Below, one piece after another: positions 16,901 through 27,145 of a stretch of 64,000 nt of DNA (position 1 is its first letter; each line of letters begins with the position of its first letter). The position numbers and the translations under genes are program-made. The notes beneath the pieces were generated by a model. The model saw nothing but the letters and a program-made list of their open reading frames with translations, had not been told where the DNA came from and made no database searches. The DNA is taken from assembly GCF_000430645.1 (NCBI RefSeq), contig NZ_KE387185.1, positions 1,337,780-1,401,779 of the forward strand. The letters run 5' to 3'. Origin of the DNA: Aquimarina latercula DSM 2041. Its GTDB lineage: Bacteria > Bacteroidota > Bacteroidia > Flavobacteriales > Flavobacteriaceae.

Positions 16901-18896
16901 ATTCACTTCTTCTATTTTCTTGGTGTTCTTCTTCTGTACAAGGAATACCGTTTGCACATTTATTAATGAGTCTTCGTTCTCCATAAGCTTTTCCTTTAAT
17001 ACGTCTCCAATTGATTCCTCCTTTACGAATGATATATCTTACTGTAGCTCGCATCCGCTTTACACTAAGTTTTTTATTATACCAATAACTAGATCTACTA
17101 TCTGTATGAGAACGCACTTCAATTTTTAGATTAGGATTCTGTTTCATAACAGAAATAACCTTCTGTAAATCAGCAATTGCATCTGGTCTAATCTCGTCAG
17201 TATCTAGGTCAAAGAAAATAGTTCGTAACTGCAACGGGGCGACAATATCATCACCTATATTAACCGGTTCGGATGTAGTAGACAATAGTTTTTCTTTCTT
17301 AAAAGGTATCTGGACATTATTAATAGTTTCAAAAGTATTTTTTGATTTAAAAATAATATCATTGGGATTAAATCCTTCTATAGAGACACGAATAATATAT
17401 TGCTTGTCACAATCAACCTCAAAATTATAGGCTCCATCATAATCGGACTTAATTTCATTTATGATGTTCCCATCAGTATCTAATAATGTTACATTAGCAT
17501 TAGCAATAGTTTCATTTGTTTCATTATCTGTGATAATACCACTTAAGAATTCTCTACACTCAGTAATTAATTCCTCTGTTTGTCTAAAACTATAGATGTC
17601 ATCATTTCCTTTTCCACCCCTTCTATTGCTTGCAAAATAACCCGTATTGTTCTCTTCATCTAATACAAATGAGAAATCATCTTTTGGGCTATTTACTGGT
17701 TTCCCTACATTGAATATTTCATATAACCCTGTGTCTTTAATAATAGCAACGAATACGTCTAATCCACCTAGTCCAACGTGACCATCACTTGCAAAATATA
17801 ATCTTCCGCTCTCACTTACATATGGAAAAGTTTCTCTACCTTCTGTATTGATATTGTCTCCTAGGTTTTTGGGTTTCCCGTATTTTCCATTAGGAAGTAT
17901 ATTTACTACGAATAAATCAGACTTCCCTCTAGTTCCTTTCATATCACTAGCAAAATATAATTGTTTACCATCAGGACTTAAGGCAGGGTGGGAAACTGAG
18001 TAATTATCACTATTAAAAGGGAGTTCTTCAATATTAGACCATTTTTCGTTAGAAAGAGTAGCTTTATATAATTTTAATAAAACAACTCCTTTTCTACTTT
18101 TACCAAGTTTGTTATTGGTGAAATTATTTCGTGTAAAATACATTGTCTTTCCATCTTTAGTAAAACTTGTAGAAGATTCATGAAATTTGGTATTTATTTT
18201 ACCTTTTAATTTTTTTGATTCTTGTGTAGAAATATTATCGTTATTTATTTTTGAAGAAAAAAGATCTAAGAATGGCATTTTATTCCATTCATGAAGCTTG
18301 GAGTTTTTACTTCTGGAGGAAGCAAATACTATGTTTCCTTTGTGATCAAAACTTGGAGCGTAATCAGAATATTCAGAATTTATGATAAGAGTGTATAAAT
18401 CATATTTACCAGATTGCATTTCTATGAAATCTAAATAATCGCGTTTATTTATAAAAGATTTTGCTCTTTTGTCATTTCCTGTAATTGTATTAAACCTTTC
18501 CATAACATCGTCTGCTTCATTATATCGCTCTGTACTTTTAAGGCTTTGAGCATATCTAAACAAATACTCCGGTTTTATTTCTTCAGAAAAATTTGAGATT
18601 AATTTTTCGTACCATTGAATAGATTCTTCTGGTTCTCCTGTGAAATAATAGGAGTCTGCTAATTTTCGATAAAGATCTGAAGAGGAATATCCTTGTTTTG
18701 CAACATCTAGATAGATGTCACGAGCGTTTATATAAGCTAATGCTTCAAAACTTTCGTCAGCCTTGGTAAGCAGTTTATCTGTGTTTTGTGCAAAACTGAA
18801 CTGTGATAACATGAGTAGTACCATCACAGATACACATGTGCGTATGGTGTGATATGTTTTCGAAATAGTTAAAAAAGAGATAGAATAATTTCCCAA
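16884..18896 (-). CDS. OmpA-family protein with TPR, PD40 repeats and CarboxypepD_reg domain
   Basis: This 670-aa protein has an N-terminal hydrophobic segment ending FSFAQ (the true start may be an internal Met near residue 25), a TPR-like helical part to about 150, PD40/WD40-like strands at about 175-440 (SPDGKQLYFASD, SESGRLYFASDG), a carboxypeptidase-regulatory-like beta domain at about 450-530, and a C-terminal OmpA peptidoglycan-binding domain with HTDSR and LSVKRMRAT. The same order is known from PorE and its flavobacterial paralogues, which link outer-membrane complexes to peptidoglycan. No PorP/SprF partner lies next to it, so it is called only a family member. Confidence 0.87.
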   Translation of the reverse strand: MGNYSISFLTISKTYHTIRTCVSVMVLLMLSQFSFAQNTDKLLTKADESFEALAYINARDIYLDVAKQGYSSSDLYRKLADSYYFTGEPEESIQWYEKLISNFSEEIKPEYLFRYAQSLKSTERYNEADDVMERFNTITGNDKRAKSFINKRDYLDFIEMQSGKYDLYTLIINSEYSDYAPSFDHKGNIVFASSRSKNSKLHEWNKMPFLDLFSSKINNDNISTQESKKLKGKINTKFHESSTSFTKDGKTMYFTRNNFTNNKLGKSRKGVVLLKLYKATLSNEKWSNIEELPFNSDNYSVSHPALSPDGKQLYFASDMKGTRGKSDLFVVNILPNGKYGKPKNLGDNINTEGRETFPYVSESGRLYFASDGHVGLGGLDVFVAIIKDTGLYEIFNVGKPVNSPKDDFSFVLDEENNTGYFASNRRGGKGNDDIYSFRQTEELITECREFLSGIITDNETNETIANANVTLLDTDGNIINEIKSDYDGAYNFEVDCDKQYIIRVSIEGFNPNDIIFKSKNTFETINNVQIPFKKEKLLSTTSEPVNIGDDIVAPLQLRTIFFDLDTDEIRPDAIADLQKVISVMKQNPNLKIEVRSHTDSRSSYWYNKKLSVKRMRATVRYIIRKGGINWRRIKGKAYGERRLINKCANGIPCTEEEHQENRRSEFIVRK

Positions 18897-19111
18897 AATA
18901 ATCCCAGTATTTATAAAATAAATTATCTGTTTTTGTGGGGTTTTAAAAACATACTGGAATTAAATTTACGAAAAATTAACAAAAGGTTTACGGATATAAT
19001 ATTTTTCATGTGTCTTAAATACTGTTTTGTAAAGCTGAAATTGTATGTCTAAATCTATTTTAGTATAAAATATTCCTTCTCTAGATTGGACAATTTTGTG
19101 TAATAATGGAC

Positions 19112-19119
19112 TAACTTTG
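19112..19119 (+). promoter_or_regulatory. -7 element for era
   Basis: TAACTTTG matches TAnnTTTG and lies 16 bp before the era ATG, giving a very short leader. No well-spaced -33 TTG was found. Confidence 0.4.
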
Positions 19120-19135
19120 CAACAAAATCATATAT

Positions 19136-20017
19136 ATGGCTCATAAAGCAGGTTTTGTAAATATCATTGGTAATCCAAATGTTGGAAAATCAACATTGAT
19201 GAATGCTTTCATTGGAGAAAGGTTGTCCATAATCACGTCTAAAGCGCAAACAACTAGGCATAGGATTTTGGGAATTGTAAATGGAGATGATTTTCAAGTT
19301 ATTTTATCTGATACTCCAGGAATTATAAAACCAGCATATGAATTACAAGAATCTATGATGGGATTTGTAAAGTCGGCTTTTGAGGATGCAGATATTCTTA
19401 TCTATATGGTTGAGATAGGTGAAAAGGAGCTGAAAGACGAAGCATTTTTTAATAAGATTACAAGTGCTAAAATCCCAGTTTTCTTATTATTAAATAAGAT
19501 AGATAAATCTAACCAAGAGCAATTAGAGCAGCAAGTGCAGTTTTGGGCAGAAAAAGTTCCTAATGCAGAATTATATCCAATCTCTGCTTTAGAAAACTTT
19601 AATGTTAAAGAAGTTTTTGGAAGAATTGTAGAGTTATTACCAGATTCACCCGCCTTTTATCCAAAGGATCAATTGACCGATAAACCAGAGCGATTTTTTG
19701 TAAACGAAGCGATTCGCGAAAAGATATTAATGCACTATAAAAAAGAGATTCCATATTCCGTAGAGGTAGAGACTGAAGAGTTTTTTGAAGACGAAAAAAT
19801 TATCAGAATAAGATCTGTAATTATGGTAGAAAGAGAGTCTCAAAAAGGTATTGTTATAGGTCATAAAGGATCGGCACTTAAAAGAGTTGGAGTAGAAGCT
19901 AGAAAGGAATTAGAGAAGTTTTTTGGAAAGCAAATTCATATCGAGCTCTATGTAAAAGTTAATAAAAATTGGCGAAATAATGAACGTCAATTAAAACGTT
20001 TTGGTTACAACCGTTAA
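19136..20017 (+). CDS. era: GTPase Era
   Basis: The 293-aa protein has all Era hallmarks: G1 GNPNVGKST at 12-20, switch region ending TTRHRILG, G3 DTPG, G4 NKID near 120, and a C-terminal KH domain with GIVIGHKGSALKRVG that binds the 3' end of 16S rRNA. Era assists 30S subunit maturation at the membrane. Length is normal. It sits alone between the divergent OmpA-family gene and the large adhesin gene; the second ribosome-assembly GTPase gene der lies 7 kb downstream. Confidence 0.97.
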   Translation: MAHKAGFVNIIGNPNVGKSTLMNAFIGERLSIITSKAQTTRHRILGIVNGDDFQVILSDTPGIIKPAYELQESMMGFVKSAFEDADILIYMVEIGEKELKDEAFFNKITSAKIPVFLLLNKIDKSNQEQLEQQVQFWAEKVPNAELYPISALENFNVKEVFGRIVELLPDSPAFYPKDQLTDKPERFFVNEAIREKILMHYKKEIPYSVEVETEEFFEDEKIIRIRSVIMVERESQKGIVIGHKGSALKRVGVEARKELEKFFGKQIHIELYVKVNKNWRNNERQLKRFGYNR

Positions 20018-20406
20018 TTCTTTTAGATAAAATTTTCCCTTACTTTGTTTGTAGGATTTTTGTGAGTTTTTAAATTTCGACAATTACGGGAAAACTGTAT
20101 TTGGAAGATAAAATGCTACAGTTAAACGTTTTTACATCTTTTTTTGTGTTTTTTTAGAGGGAAACATATAGTTTTGCGTAGCTAACATATTTAAAACGCC
20201 CTAAAATATGATATGAACAATACTTTATCTTCACACACTTTTTAATAAACGCTTAACTCTAAAATCTAAATAAATTACAAAGGATTTGTTGACTCTTGTA
20301 GTCTGGAATCAATATGTGATTTCCTGTCCCGTGTATTTATTTTTAAAACCCAAAATAAATTAACCAGTTTGAGCTTCTGAAACTCGAACGAAAAAACAAC
20401 TACACA
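20018..20406 (+). other. Long intergenic leader before the adhesin gene
   Basis: This 389-bp stretch has no credible gene. TAGTTTTG (20169-20176) is a plausible -7 element with TTG at 20144-20146, spacing 22. If used, the adhesin mRNA would have a leader of about 220 nt. A small hairpin, GTTTGAG with CTCGAAC, lies about 15-40 bases before the adhesin ATG. No riboswitch was recognised. Confidence 0.4.
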
Positions 20407-23400
20407 ATGTCTAAAACTACTAACAAGCTTAACTCATTGAGCGGTAAAGGGAGAGTGACTTCTATTAGTTCTTCTTTACTTAGCTTAGCAATGATCGTCA
20501 TTTTTATGTTGACTTCGGGGTTTAATACCGCAGTTGATAAGAATAAAAAAAGTTTTGATTCAACAACATCTGTTTGTAATAACCCATTAGAAAAAGCATT
20601 GGGTTATAATGCATTTGTTAGATATAATACTACAGTTAATGGCGGAGATACGGAAGGTCCTATTGCATTAGGAGGAGATTTGACGATTGATGGAATCATC
20701 ACAATAGCTGCTCAAACGCCAGGAACTAATTTTTTTAATGGAGATGACCAAGCTTCATCCTTAGTAGTGAATGGTAAAGTAATTTACACCTCAGGAGAAG
20801 GAATACATCTTAATCAAGGATACACCAAAGTAGGTGATTTAAATGGCTCTTCAGTTTTTGATGTAGATTTTAATTTAGCATCAGTTAATACAAGAGTTAC
20901 TGCTGGAGATTACGACGCTAAGCCAAGGATTCAAGTGCAAAGAAAACAAGGTCAAAGTTCAGTTGGTCAGGCTAATTTGATTGATTTTGAAGCAGCTTTT
21001 GCATTGTTCGAATCAAAGTCTATTTCTTATAGTAATATGCTATCTAATGTCCAAATAAGTAGTGATAATAAAATGTTACTTTCTGAAAATACAGTAAACG
21101 TTTTGCATATTACTGGGACAGAGTTGCAGAACCTTCCTTACCTAACTTTTGAGAATACTCCAAGTCAGAATACGCCATTAATTATAAATGTTGATGCGGC
21201 AGGTGATTTTGAATGGAATATTCTAAATCTTAGTGGAATTGGGGATCAGCAAGGAGCCTTTATTATTTGGAATTTTTATAATAATTCAAGTATAACATTA
21301 AAAGGAGGTTCAACGATCATAGGTAGTTTATTTGCTCCTAAATCAGATGTGATAAAGGATTCCTCAGGAAATATTAATGGACAGGTTATCGCAGCAAATT
21401 ATCACCATGTTCAAGGAGAGTTACATCAACATATATTTGATTCTTGTACGGAAGATGATGTAAGTTGTGCTTTAACAGTAGAAGCTGGTGATGATTCAGA
21501 ATTTTGCGGAGAAGGAGAAGTAACACTTACTGCAATAGTTTCTGGAGCATCGGAATGTGTAGATTGCATAGGAGAATATAGTGTATTAAACACTAATAAT
21601 TGTAAAAGAGATCAAGACTACGTAATGTGGTTAACGGATGGTAATAATCCAAGATGGTTTTCTAATGTTGATTTAGAATGGAATGAATTGTCAGATGGTA
21701 CAGCAACATTGACAGGAACAATTTTTGATCATACCTTAACACAAACTACATACGAAGTAAATGCGATCTATTCAGGAAGAACAGATACCACACCAACAAA
21801 TAGCCCAAAAGGACACGAATGTAATAATGAAGACGAATCTGCTTGGATTTATTATACAGAATTAACGGGTACTGTAACAAGCTCTGATGGATCTTGGTCA
21901 ATTGATTTATCAAGAAGAGGGCCTGCTTTTCAATTAGGAAATGGAGCTAATGTTACAGAAACTGAGGAAGGGAAATTCGGAGCCTGTGGTTGGTTTAACA
22001 CCACAGATAATCAGTATAATAGAGGAGATTTTAACTTTAACCTTGGAGACTGTGTTACAACTTCAACAACAGAGGTAAGCTATCTATGGTCTACTGGAGA
22101 AACTACTCCGTCTATTACGGTAAGTGAAGGAGGAATTTATACAGTGACAGTTAAGGATTGCGAAAATTGTGATGCGTCAGATTCGGTAGAGGTTATAATA
22201 AATGATGTTCCGCAGGTAGATGCTGGAGAAGATCAAGAGATTTGTTTAGGAGATGAGGTTACTTTAACTGCTATTACTGATGGAAATGAAAGTTGTGAGA
22301 GCTGTATCGAATATGGTATACAAAATACTGACTATTGTAAGGGGAATCAAAACTATGTGTTGTGGTTAGATGGCGGAAGATTCTTTTCTAATGTAGATTT
22401 AGAGTGGAACGAACTTGCAGATGGAACTGCAACTCTTAAAGGTACTGTTTTTGATTATACAAATACACAATCAAACTATGAAGTTGATGCAGTGTTTACA
22501 GGGAAAACAGCAATTGTTCCTGCCAATAGTCCAAAATCACATTTATGTAATGATGAAGATGAATCAGCTTGGCAATATTACACAGAGTTTACTGGAACTA
22601 TTACTAGTGAGGATGGATCTTGGTCTACTACTTTAACTAGAAGGGGGCCAGCATTCCAGATGGGTAATGGAGCTAACCAAACTGAAAAAGAATTAGGTAA
22701 GTTTGGAGCTTGTGGATGGTTTGATACTAATGATAGTGAATATCCAGTAGGAGATTTCAATTTTAATTTTGGAGATTGCATTACTTCCGAGACAAATAAT
22801 ACTAGTTTCTTATGGTCTAATGGAGAGACTACAGAAAGTATTACTGTATCGCCAGAAGAAGATACAACATATTCTGTAACAGTAACTAATTGTAATGGTT
22901 GTTCTGCAACAGATGAAGTAACGGTAACCGTTAAATCCGCTGTTGTTGACGCTGGAGATGATCAAAATATATGTTTAGGAGAAACAGTTACATTAACTGC
23001 TATTGGAGAAGGTACATTTAGCTGGTCTAACGGAGAAACTACTGAAACAATTACAGTATCTCCAACTGAAACAACAACATATGTAGTTACTGCAACAAGC
23101 GGTAGTTGCGAGGCATCTGATTCAGTTACTGTTGTAGTAAATGATCCAGTTATAGTAGATGCAGGAGATGATCAAGAAATATGTTTAGGAGAAGAGGTTA
23201 CATTGACTGCTCAGGCCACAGGTGTTAATTGTGGTGATTGTGTAGAGTATGGTGTTAAAGATACAGACTATTGTAGAGGAAGACAGCATCAATTTGTTGT
23301 TTTTATAAATGATAATGGTACCAGACTATGGTTTAGAAATGTAGATCTTGTTTGGAATGATAATACCACAGATGGAACAGCTACATTAAAAGGTGAAGTA

Positions 23401-25215
23401 TTTGAGTATAATTCTACAAATACATCGTTCTTAGTGGATGCTACATTCTCTGGTTTAACTAATACTCCACCTGTTGATAGTCCTAAAGATAGTTTTTGTC
23501 AATCAGAAGATGCAACCGGTTGGGAGTATTACACAGAAATTAGTGGAACTATTACTCAAATTGGAGGCACATTAAGTTATGATATTTCTAGAAGAGGAGA
23601 GGCATTTCAAGTAGGAAATGGAGCTAATGTGTTTGAATATACACCTCAAGTTTATGGAGCTTCAGGATGGTTTAATCTAGAAGGAGATCCTGATTCTTTT
23701 GGAGATTTTAATATAAACATAGGAGATTGTATTTCTCAAGAAGAAGGGCAGGTTCAGTATTTGTGGTCTAACGGAGAAACTACACAAAGTATTACTGTAT
23801 CCCCAGAAGAAGATACAACCTATTCTGTAACTGTTACAAGTTGTACTGATTGTGTTGGAGAAGATGAAGTAGTTGTAACTGTAAGTTCTGCTGCAGCAAA
23901 TGCGGGAGATGATCAAGATATTTGCGAAGGAGAAACAGCAATGCTTACAGTAGTAGGAGAAGGTGATGTTTTATGGTCAACAGGAGAGACTACACCTACT
24001 ATTGAAGTTTCACCATTAGAGACTACAACATATACTGTAGAAGTGACTAATGGTAATTGTTCTGCTGCAGATGAAGTGGTTGTAACTGTAAATTCTGCTA
24101 CTGCAAATGCGGGAGATGATCAAGATATTTGTGAAGGAGAAACCGCAACGCTTACAGTAGTTGGAGAAGGTGATGTTTTATGGTCAACAGGAGAGACTAC
24201 TGCTACTATTGAAGTTTCGCCATCTGATACTACTACATATACTGTAGAAGTTACAAACGGTAGTTGTTCTGCTGCAGATGAGGTAACTGTTACAGTAAAA
24301 TCGGTAACTGCTGATGCTGGCGATGATCAAACTATTGCAGTAGGAGAGGCTACTATGCTTACCGCTACAGGAGGTGACACTTATGTGTGGTCAACAGGAG
24401 AAACTACTGCGACAATTGAGGTTTCTCCAGAAGAAACTACTACATATACTGTTACTGTTTCCGCAAATGGATGTTCTGCTGAGGATGAAGTGACTGTTTC
24501 GGTAGAAGGTTGTACTCTTGTTGCAGATGCTGGAGATGATCAAGAAATATGTTTGGGAGAAGAAGTAGTGCTTACAGTGGCAGGAGAAGGAGATGTTCTT
24601 TGGTCTACTGGAGAAACTACAACAAGTATAACTGTATCACCTACGGAAACAACTACATATTCTGTTATTTTAACAAGTGGTAGTTGTGAAGCCATAGATG
24701 AGGTTGTTGTTGGAGTTACTATTGTAGAAGTGAATGCTGGAAGAGATAAATTTTTATGTGAAGGTTTTGGAGAAGAAGCAACTTTAACTTCTACTATTGC
24801 TGATACCTATTTATGGTCAACAGGAGAGACAACAAGAAGTATTGTGGTGTCACCAAGTACTACCACAACTTATACATTAACTATTACTGTAGGTAGTTGT
24901 AGTGATATGGATGAAGTAACAGTTTTTGTTCAAGATTGTGATGAATCAATTATATCATCCACTGTATATCCAACAGTATTGAGATCAGGAGAAACACTGA
25001 CGGTTGATGTAGCATCTAAGAAAGATCAAAAAGTATATGTGTCTTTTTATAGTTTGTCTGGTTCAACTATGATTCCTGAAACTGCTGAGAATGAAATTAA
25101 GAAGGGTAAAACATCGTTAACTTTTGATACATTAAGTTCAATGCCTTCAGGTATGTATTTAATGAAGATTGATAAAGAAGAAGGAACAGAATACAAGAAG
25201 TTTATTGTCAAATAA
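20407..25215 (+). CDS. Large T9SS-secreted repeat adhesin with choice-of-anchor A domain
   Basis: The 1602-aa surface protein begins with an export signal (hydrophobic stretch near residues 22-40), then a choice-of-anchor A-type domain (NPLEKALGYNAFVRYN...GPIALGGDL) to about 330. The middle alternates three cysteine-rich modules of about 165 aa (21556-22053, 22293-22779, 23230-23730) with nine Ig/PKD-like repeats starting DAGDDQEICLGE or close variants and carrying LWSTGETT. The seventh copy has lost the usual cysteine (TIAVG). The last 80 residues form a T9SS type A sorting domain (SMPSGMYLMKI...KKFIVK), so it crosses the outer membrane by the gliding-linked system and is anchored at the surface. 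A role in adhesion is inferred. It is followed by a strong terminator. Confidence 0.85.
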   Translation: MSKTTNKLNSLSGKGRVTSISSSLLSLAMIVIFMLTSGFNTAVDKNKKSFDSTTSVCNNPLEKALGYNAFVRYNTTVNGGDTEGPIALGGDLTIDGIITIAAQTPGTNFFNGDDQASSLVVNGKVIYTSGEGIHLNQGYTKVGDLNGSSVFDVDFNLASVNTRVTAGDYDAKPRIQVQRKQGQSSVGQANLIDFEAAFALFESKSISYSNMLSNVQISSDNKMLLSENTVNVLHITGTELQNLPYLTFENTPSQNTPLIINVDAAGDFEWNILNLSGIGDQQGAFIIWNFYNNSSITLKGGSTIIGSLFAPKSDVIKDSSGNINGQVIAANYHHVQGELHQHIFDSCTEDDVSCALTVEAGDDSEFCGEGEVTLTAIVSGASECVDCIGEYSVLNTNNCKRDQDYVMWLTDGNNPRWFSNVDLEWNELSDGTATLTGTIFDHTLTQTTYEVNAIYSGRTDTTPTNSPKGHECNNEDESAWIYYTELTGTVTSSDGSWSIDLSRRGPAFQLGNGANVTETEEGKFGACGWFNTTDNQYNRGDFNFNLGDCVTTSTTEVSYLWSTGETTPSITVSEGGIYTVTVKDCENCDASDSVEVIINDVPQVDAGEDQEICLGDEVTLTAITDGNESCESCIEYGIQNTDYCKGNQNYVLWLDGGRFFSNVDLEWNELADGTATLKGTVFDYTNTQSNYEVDAVFTGKTAIVPANSPKSHLCNDEDESAWQYYTEFTGTITSEDGSWSTTLTRRGPAFQMGNGANQTEKELGKFGACGWFDTNDSEYPVGDFNFNFGDCITSETNNTSFLWSNGETTESITVSPEEDTTYSVTVTNCNGCSATDEVTVTVKSAVVDAGDDQNICLGETVTLTAIGEGTFSWSNGETTETITVSPTETTTYVVTATSGSCEASDSVTVVVNDPVIVDAGDDQEICLGEEVTLTAQATGVNCGDCVEYGVKDTDYCRGRQHQFVVFINDNGTRLWFRNVDLVWNDNTTDGTATLKGEVFEYNSTNTSFLVDATFSGLTNTPPVDSPKDSFCQSEDATGWEYYTEISGTITQIGGTLSYDISRRGEAFQVGNGANVFEYTPQVYGASGWFNLEGDPDSFGDFNINIGDCISQEEGQVQYLWSNGETTQSITVSPEEDTTYSVTVTSCTDCVGEDEVVVTVSSAAANAGDDQDICEGETAMLTVVGEGDVLWSTGETTPTIEVSPLETTTYTVEVTNGNCSAADEVVVTVNSATANAGDDQDICEGETATLTVVGEGDVLWSTGETTATIEVSPSDTTTYTVEVTNGSCSAADEVTVTVKSVTADAGDDQTIAVGEATMLTATGGDTYVWSTGETTATIEVSPEETTTYTVTVSANGCSAEDEVTVSVEGCTLVADAGDDQEICLGEEVVLTVAGEGDVLWSTGETTTSITVSPTETTTYSVILTSGSCEAIDEVVVGVTIVEVNAGRDKFLCEGFGEEATLTSTIADTYLWSTGETTRSIVVSPSTTTTYTLTITVGSCSDMDEVTVFVQDCDESIISSTVYPTVLRSGETLTVDVASKKDQKVYVSFYSLSGSTMIPETAENEIKKGKTSLTFDTLSSMPSGMYLMKIDKEEGTEYKKFIVK
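23896..24309 (+). repeat. 207-bp tandem duplication inside the adhesin gene
   Basis: Two adjacent copies (about 23896-24102 and 24103-24309) encode almost identical 69-aa Ig-like units beginning NAGDDQDICEGET. The period is a multiple of three, so the frame is kept. High nucleotide identity suggests a recent duplication and a site prone to copy-number change. Confidence 0.8.
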
Positions 25216-25243
25216 ATAGTATTTTTAAAATAATTTAATATAA

Positions 25244-25279
25244 AACTGTCTAAAGAGTATTCTTTAGACAGTTTTTTTT
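25244..25279 (+). terminator. Rho-independent terminator after the adhesin
   Basis: A perfect 13-bp stem, AACTGTCTAAAGA (25244-25256) with TCTTTAGACAGTT (25261-25273), has a GTAT loop and is followed by a T run. Confidence 0.9.
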
Positions 25280-25370
25280 GAAGTTTAAGTTATTTATAAT
25301 TTATTCTTTTCATAACATTAAAGATATATACATTATTGAATTTAGCTAGCTAACGCAAATCAAATTAATA

Positions 25371-26897
25371 ATGAAAATCTTTAACAAATCAAGTCTAGTT
25401 GTAATTGGGGCTTTAGGGTTATTTTATTCTTGTAATCTTGATGATTATCAAGGGGGAGGTAGCAGTACTGATGATCTTACGTTTAACAAAATCGGAGGTT
25501 TTATAAATGGAACCGGAGACGAAGGTTTTGCAGAAATTTCTGCCTTTGATCCAGAGACAGCTAAGTTATTTGTAGTAAACCCAAATGATGTGGAACTTTC
25601 TGTTTGGGATATATCTAACCCTTCCAATCCTATAGCGGGGACAGATATTGCTTTAAATGGAATTCCAAATAGTGTAACTGTGCATGAAGGAATTGTGGCT
25701 GTCGCGCTAGAAAATGCAGCTAATAAACAAGCAAATGGTACGATTGTAACCTATGATGCAGCATCACAAACTCTTTTAAATACTTATCCTGCAGGAGCAC
25801 TACCTGATATGGTGACTTTTAGCCCTAATGGTAAATATATTGTTGCAGCTAATGAAGGAGAGCCTAATGATGAATATACTTTTGATCCAGAGGGATCGGT
25901 TACAATAGTTGAAGTCCGTACTGGAGAAGTAAATCAAGTAAGTTTTACCGGCTTTAATGGGAGGACTATAGGTAATGACTTTAGAGTATTTAGTCCTGGG
26001 GCAACGTTAGCTCAGGATATAGAACCAGAGTATATTGCAGTTTCAGATGATTCTAAAACTGCTTATGTTGCATTGCAAGAAAATAATGGTATTGCGACAA
26101 TAGATTTAAGATCTAAAACACTTAGGGATATTACAGGTTTAGGGGTAAAAAATTATGCCCTTCCAGAAAATCAAATAGATGCTAGCGATAGGGATGATAT
26201 TGTAGGGAATTTCCAAAATTGGCCTGTATTGGGATACTATCATCCTGATGCCATGATTTTTACTACAATACAAGGAGCTAGATTTTTAATTACTGCTAAT
26301 GAAGGAGATGCAAGAGATTATGATGGATATTCAGAAGAAGAAAGAGTAAAGGACTTAGTTTTAGATCCTACTGCATATCCCGATGCAGAAACTTTACAGT
26401 TAGATGAAAATTTAGGAAGACTAAAGACTACAACCGCTAATGGAGATATAGATGGTGATGGTGATGTAGATCAAATTTATGCTTATGGAGGAAGGTCTTT
26501 TACAATTTGGTCCACCACCGGAGTTAAGGTATACGATAGTGGAGATCAAATAGCAAAAACTGTATTTGAATTAGATCCTAGCACATTTAATAGTAACGAG
26601 GGTGATGGAGTAGATAATAGATCAGATGATAAAGGTGCAGAACCAGAAGCGGTAGAGACCTTGAGTATAGGTAGAAGTACATTGTTATTTGTAGGTTTAG
26701 AGAGAACAGGAGGGATCATGGTATATGATATCTCTAATCCAGTTAATCCTAGGTTTATAGAATGGCTAAGAGATGCGTCAGATATCTCACCAGAAGGTTT
26801 AATCACTATAAAAGCCGAAGATAGTCCAACAGGCGAAGCATTAGTAATAGTTACTAACGAAGTTTCTAATACAGTAGCAATTTATGAAGTGAAGTAA
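25371..26897 (+). CDS. Choice-of-anchor I family lipoprotein
   Basis: The 508-aa protein opens with a lipoprotein signal (LGLFYSCNLDD, Cys at about 21) and lacks a T9SS tail, so it is membrane-anchored by lipid. The body is a beta-propeller-like repeat protein with segments typical of the choice-of-anchor I family, including SPNGKYIVAANEGEPNDEY, ITANEGDARDYDGYSEEERV and a C-terminal SPEGL segment. Related proteins are often annotated alkaline-phosphatase-like, but no phosphatase residues are evident here. It follows the adhesin gene after a terminator, so it is probably transcribed separately. Function unknown. Confidence 0.82.
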   Translation: MKIFNKSSLVVIGALGLFYSCNLDDYQGGGSSTDDLTFNKIGGFINGTGDEGFAEISAFDPETAKLFVVNPNDVELSVWDISNPSNPIAGTDIALNGIPNSVTVHEGIVAVALENAANKQANGTIVTYDAASQTLLNTYPAGALPDMVTFSPNGKYIVAANEGEPNDEYTFDPEGSVTIVEVRTGEVNQVSFTGFNGRTIGNDFRVFSPGATLAQDIEPEYIAVSDDSKTAYVALQENNGIATIDLRSKTLRDITGLGVKNYALPENQIDASDRDDIVGNFQNWPVLGYYHPDAMIFTTIQGARFLITANEGDARDYDGYSEEERVKDLVLDPTAYPDAETLQLDENLGRLKTTTANGDIDGDGDVDQIYAYGGRSFTIWSTTGVKVYDSGDQIAKTVFELDPSTFNSNEGDGVDNRSDDKGAEPEAVETLSIGRSTLLFVGLERTGGIMVYDISNPVNPRFIEWLRDASDISPEGLITIKAEDSPTGEALVIVTNEVSNTVAIYEVK

Positions 26898-26999
26898 TCA
26901 CGTCCATAAAAAGTTTGTTGTTTTACAGTAACCAACTTATATAGAATTGTTTTTATCTTTGAAATAAGTAATTATTTCACTGACTGACTATCAATTATG

Positions 27000-27040
27000 A
27001 AAAAGTTCAATAGGTCGATGCGCTGACCGTTGAGCTTTTT
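27000..27040 (+). terminator. Terminator before der
   Basis: An 11-bp stem, AAAAAGTTCAA (27000-27010) with TTGAGCTTTTT (27030-27040) including one G-U, carries an inner GGTC/GACC stem and is followed by a T-rich stretch. Confidence 0.75.
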
Positions 27041-27114
27041 CGTTTTTATTACCTTCCTCTTTATTTTTATTTACTTCATATTACGGTTCAATAGTTTAGG
27101 AAGAATAAAAAGAC

Positions 27115-27122
27115 TAATTTTG
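27115..27122 (+). promoter_or_regulatory. -7 element for der
   Basis: TAATTTTG fits TAnnTTTG and ends 23 bp before the der ATG. Confidence 0.45.
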
Positions 27123-27145
27123 CACAAATTTTAGAATTCAGGATA

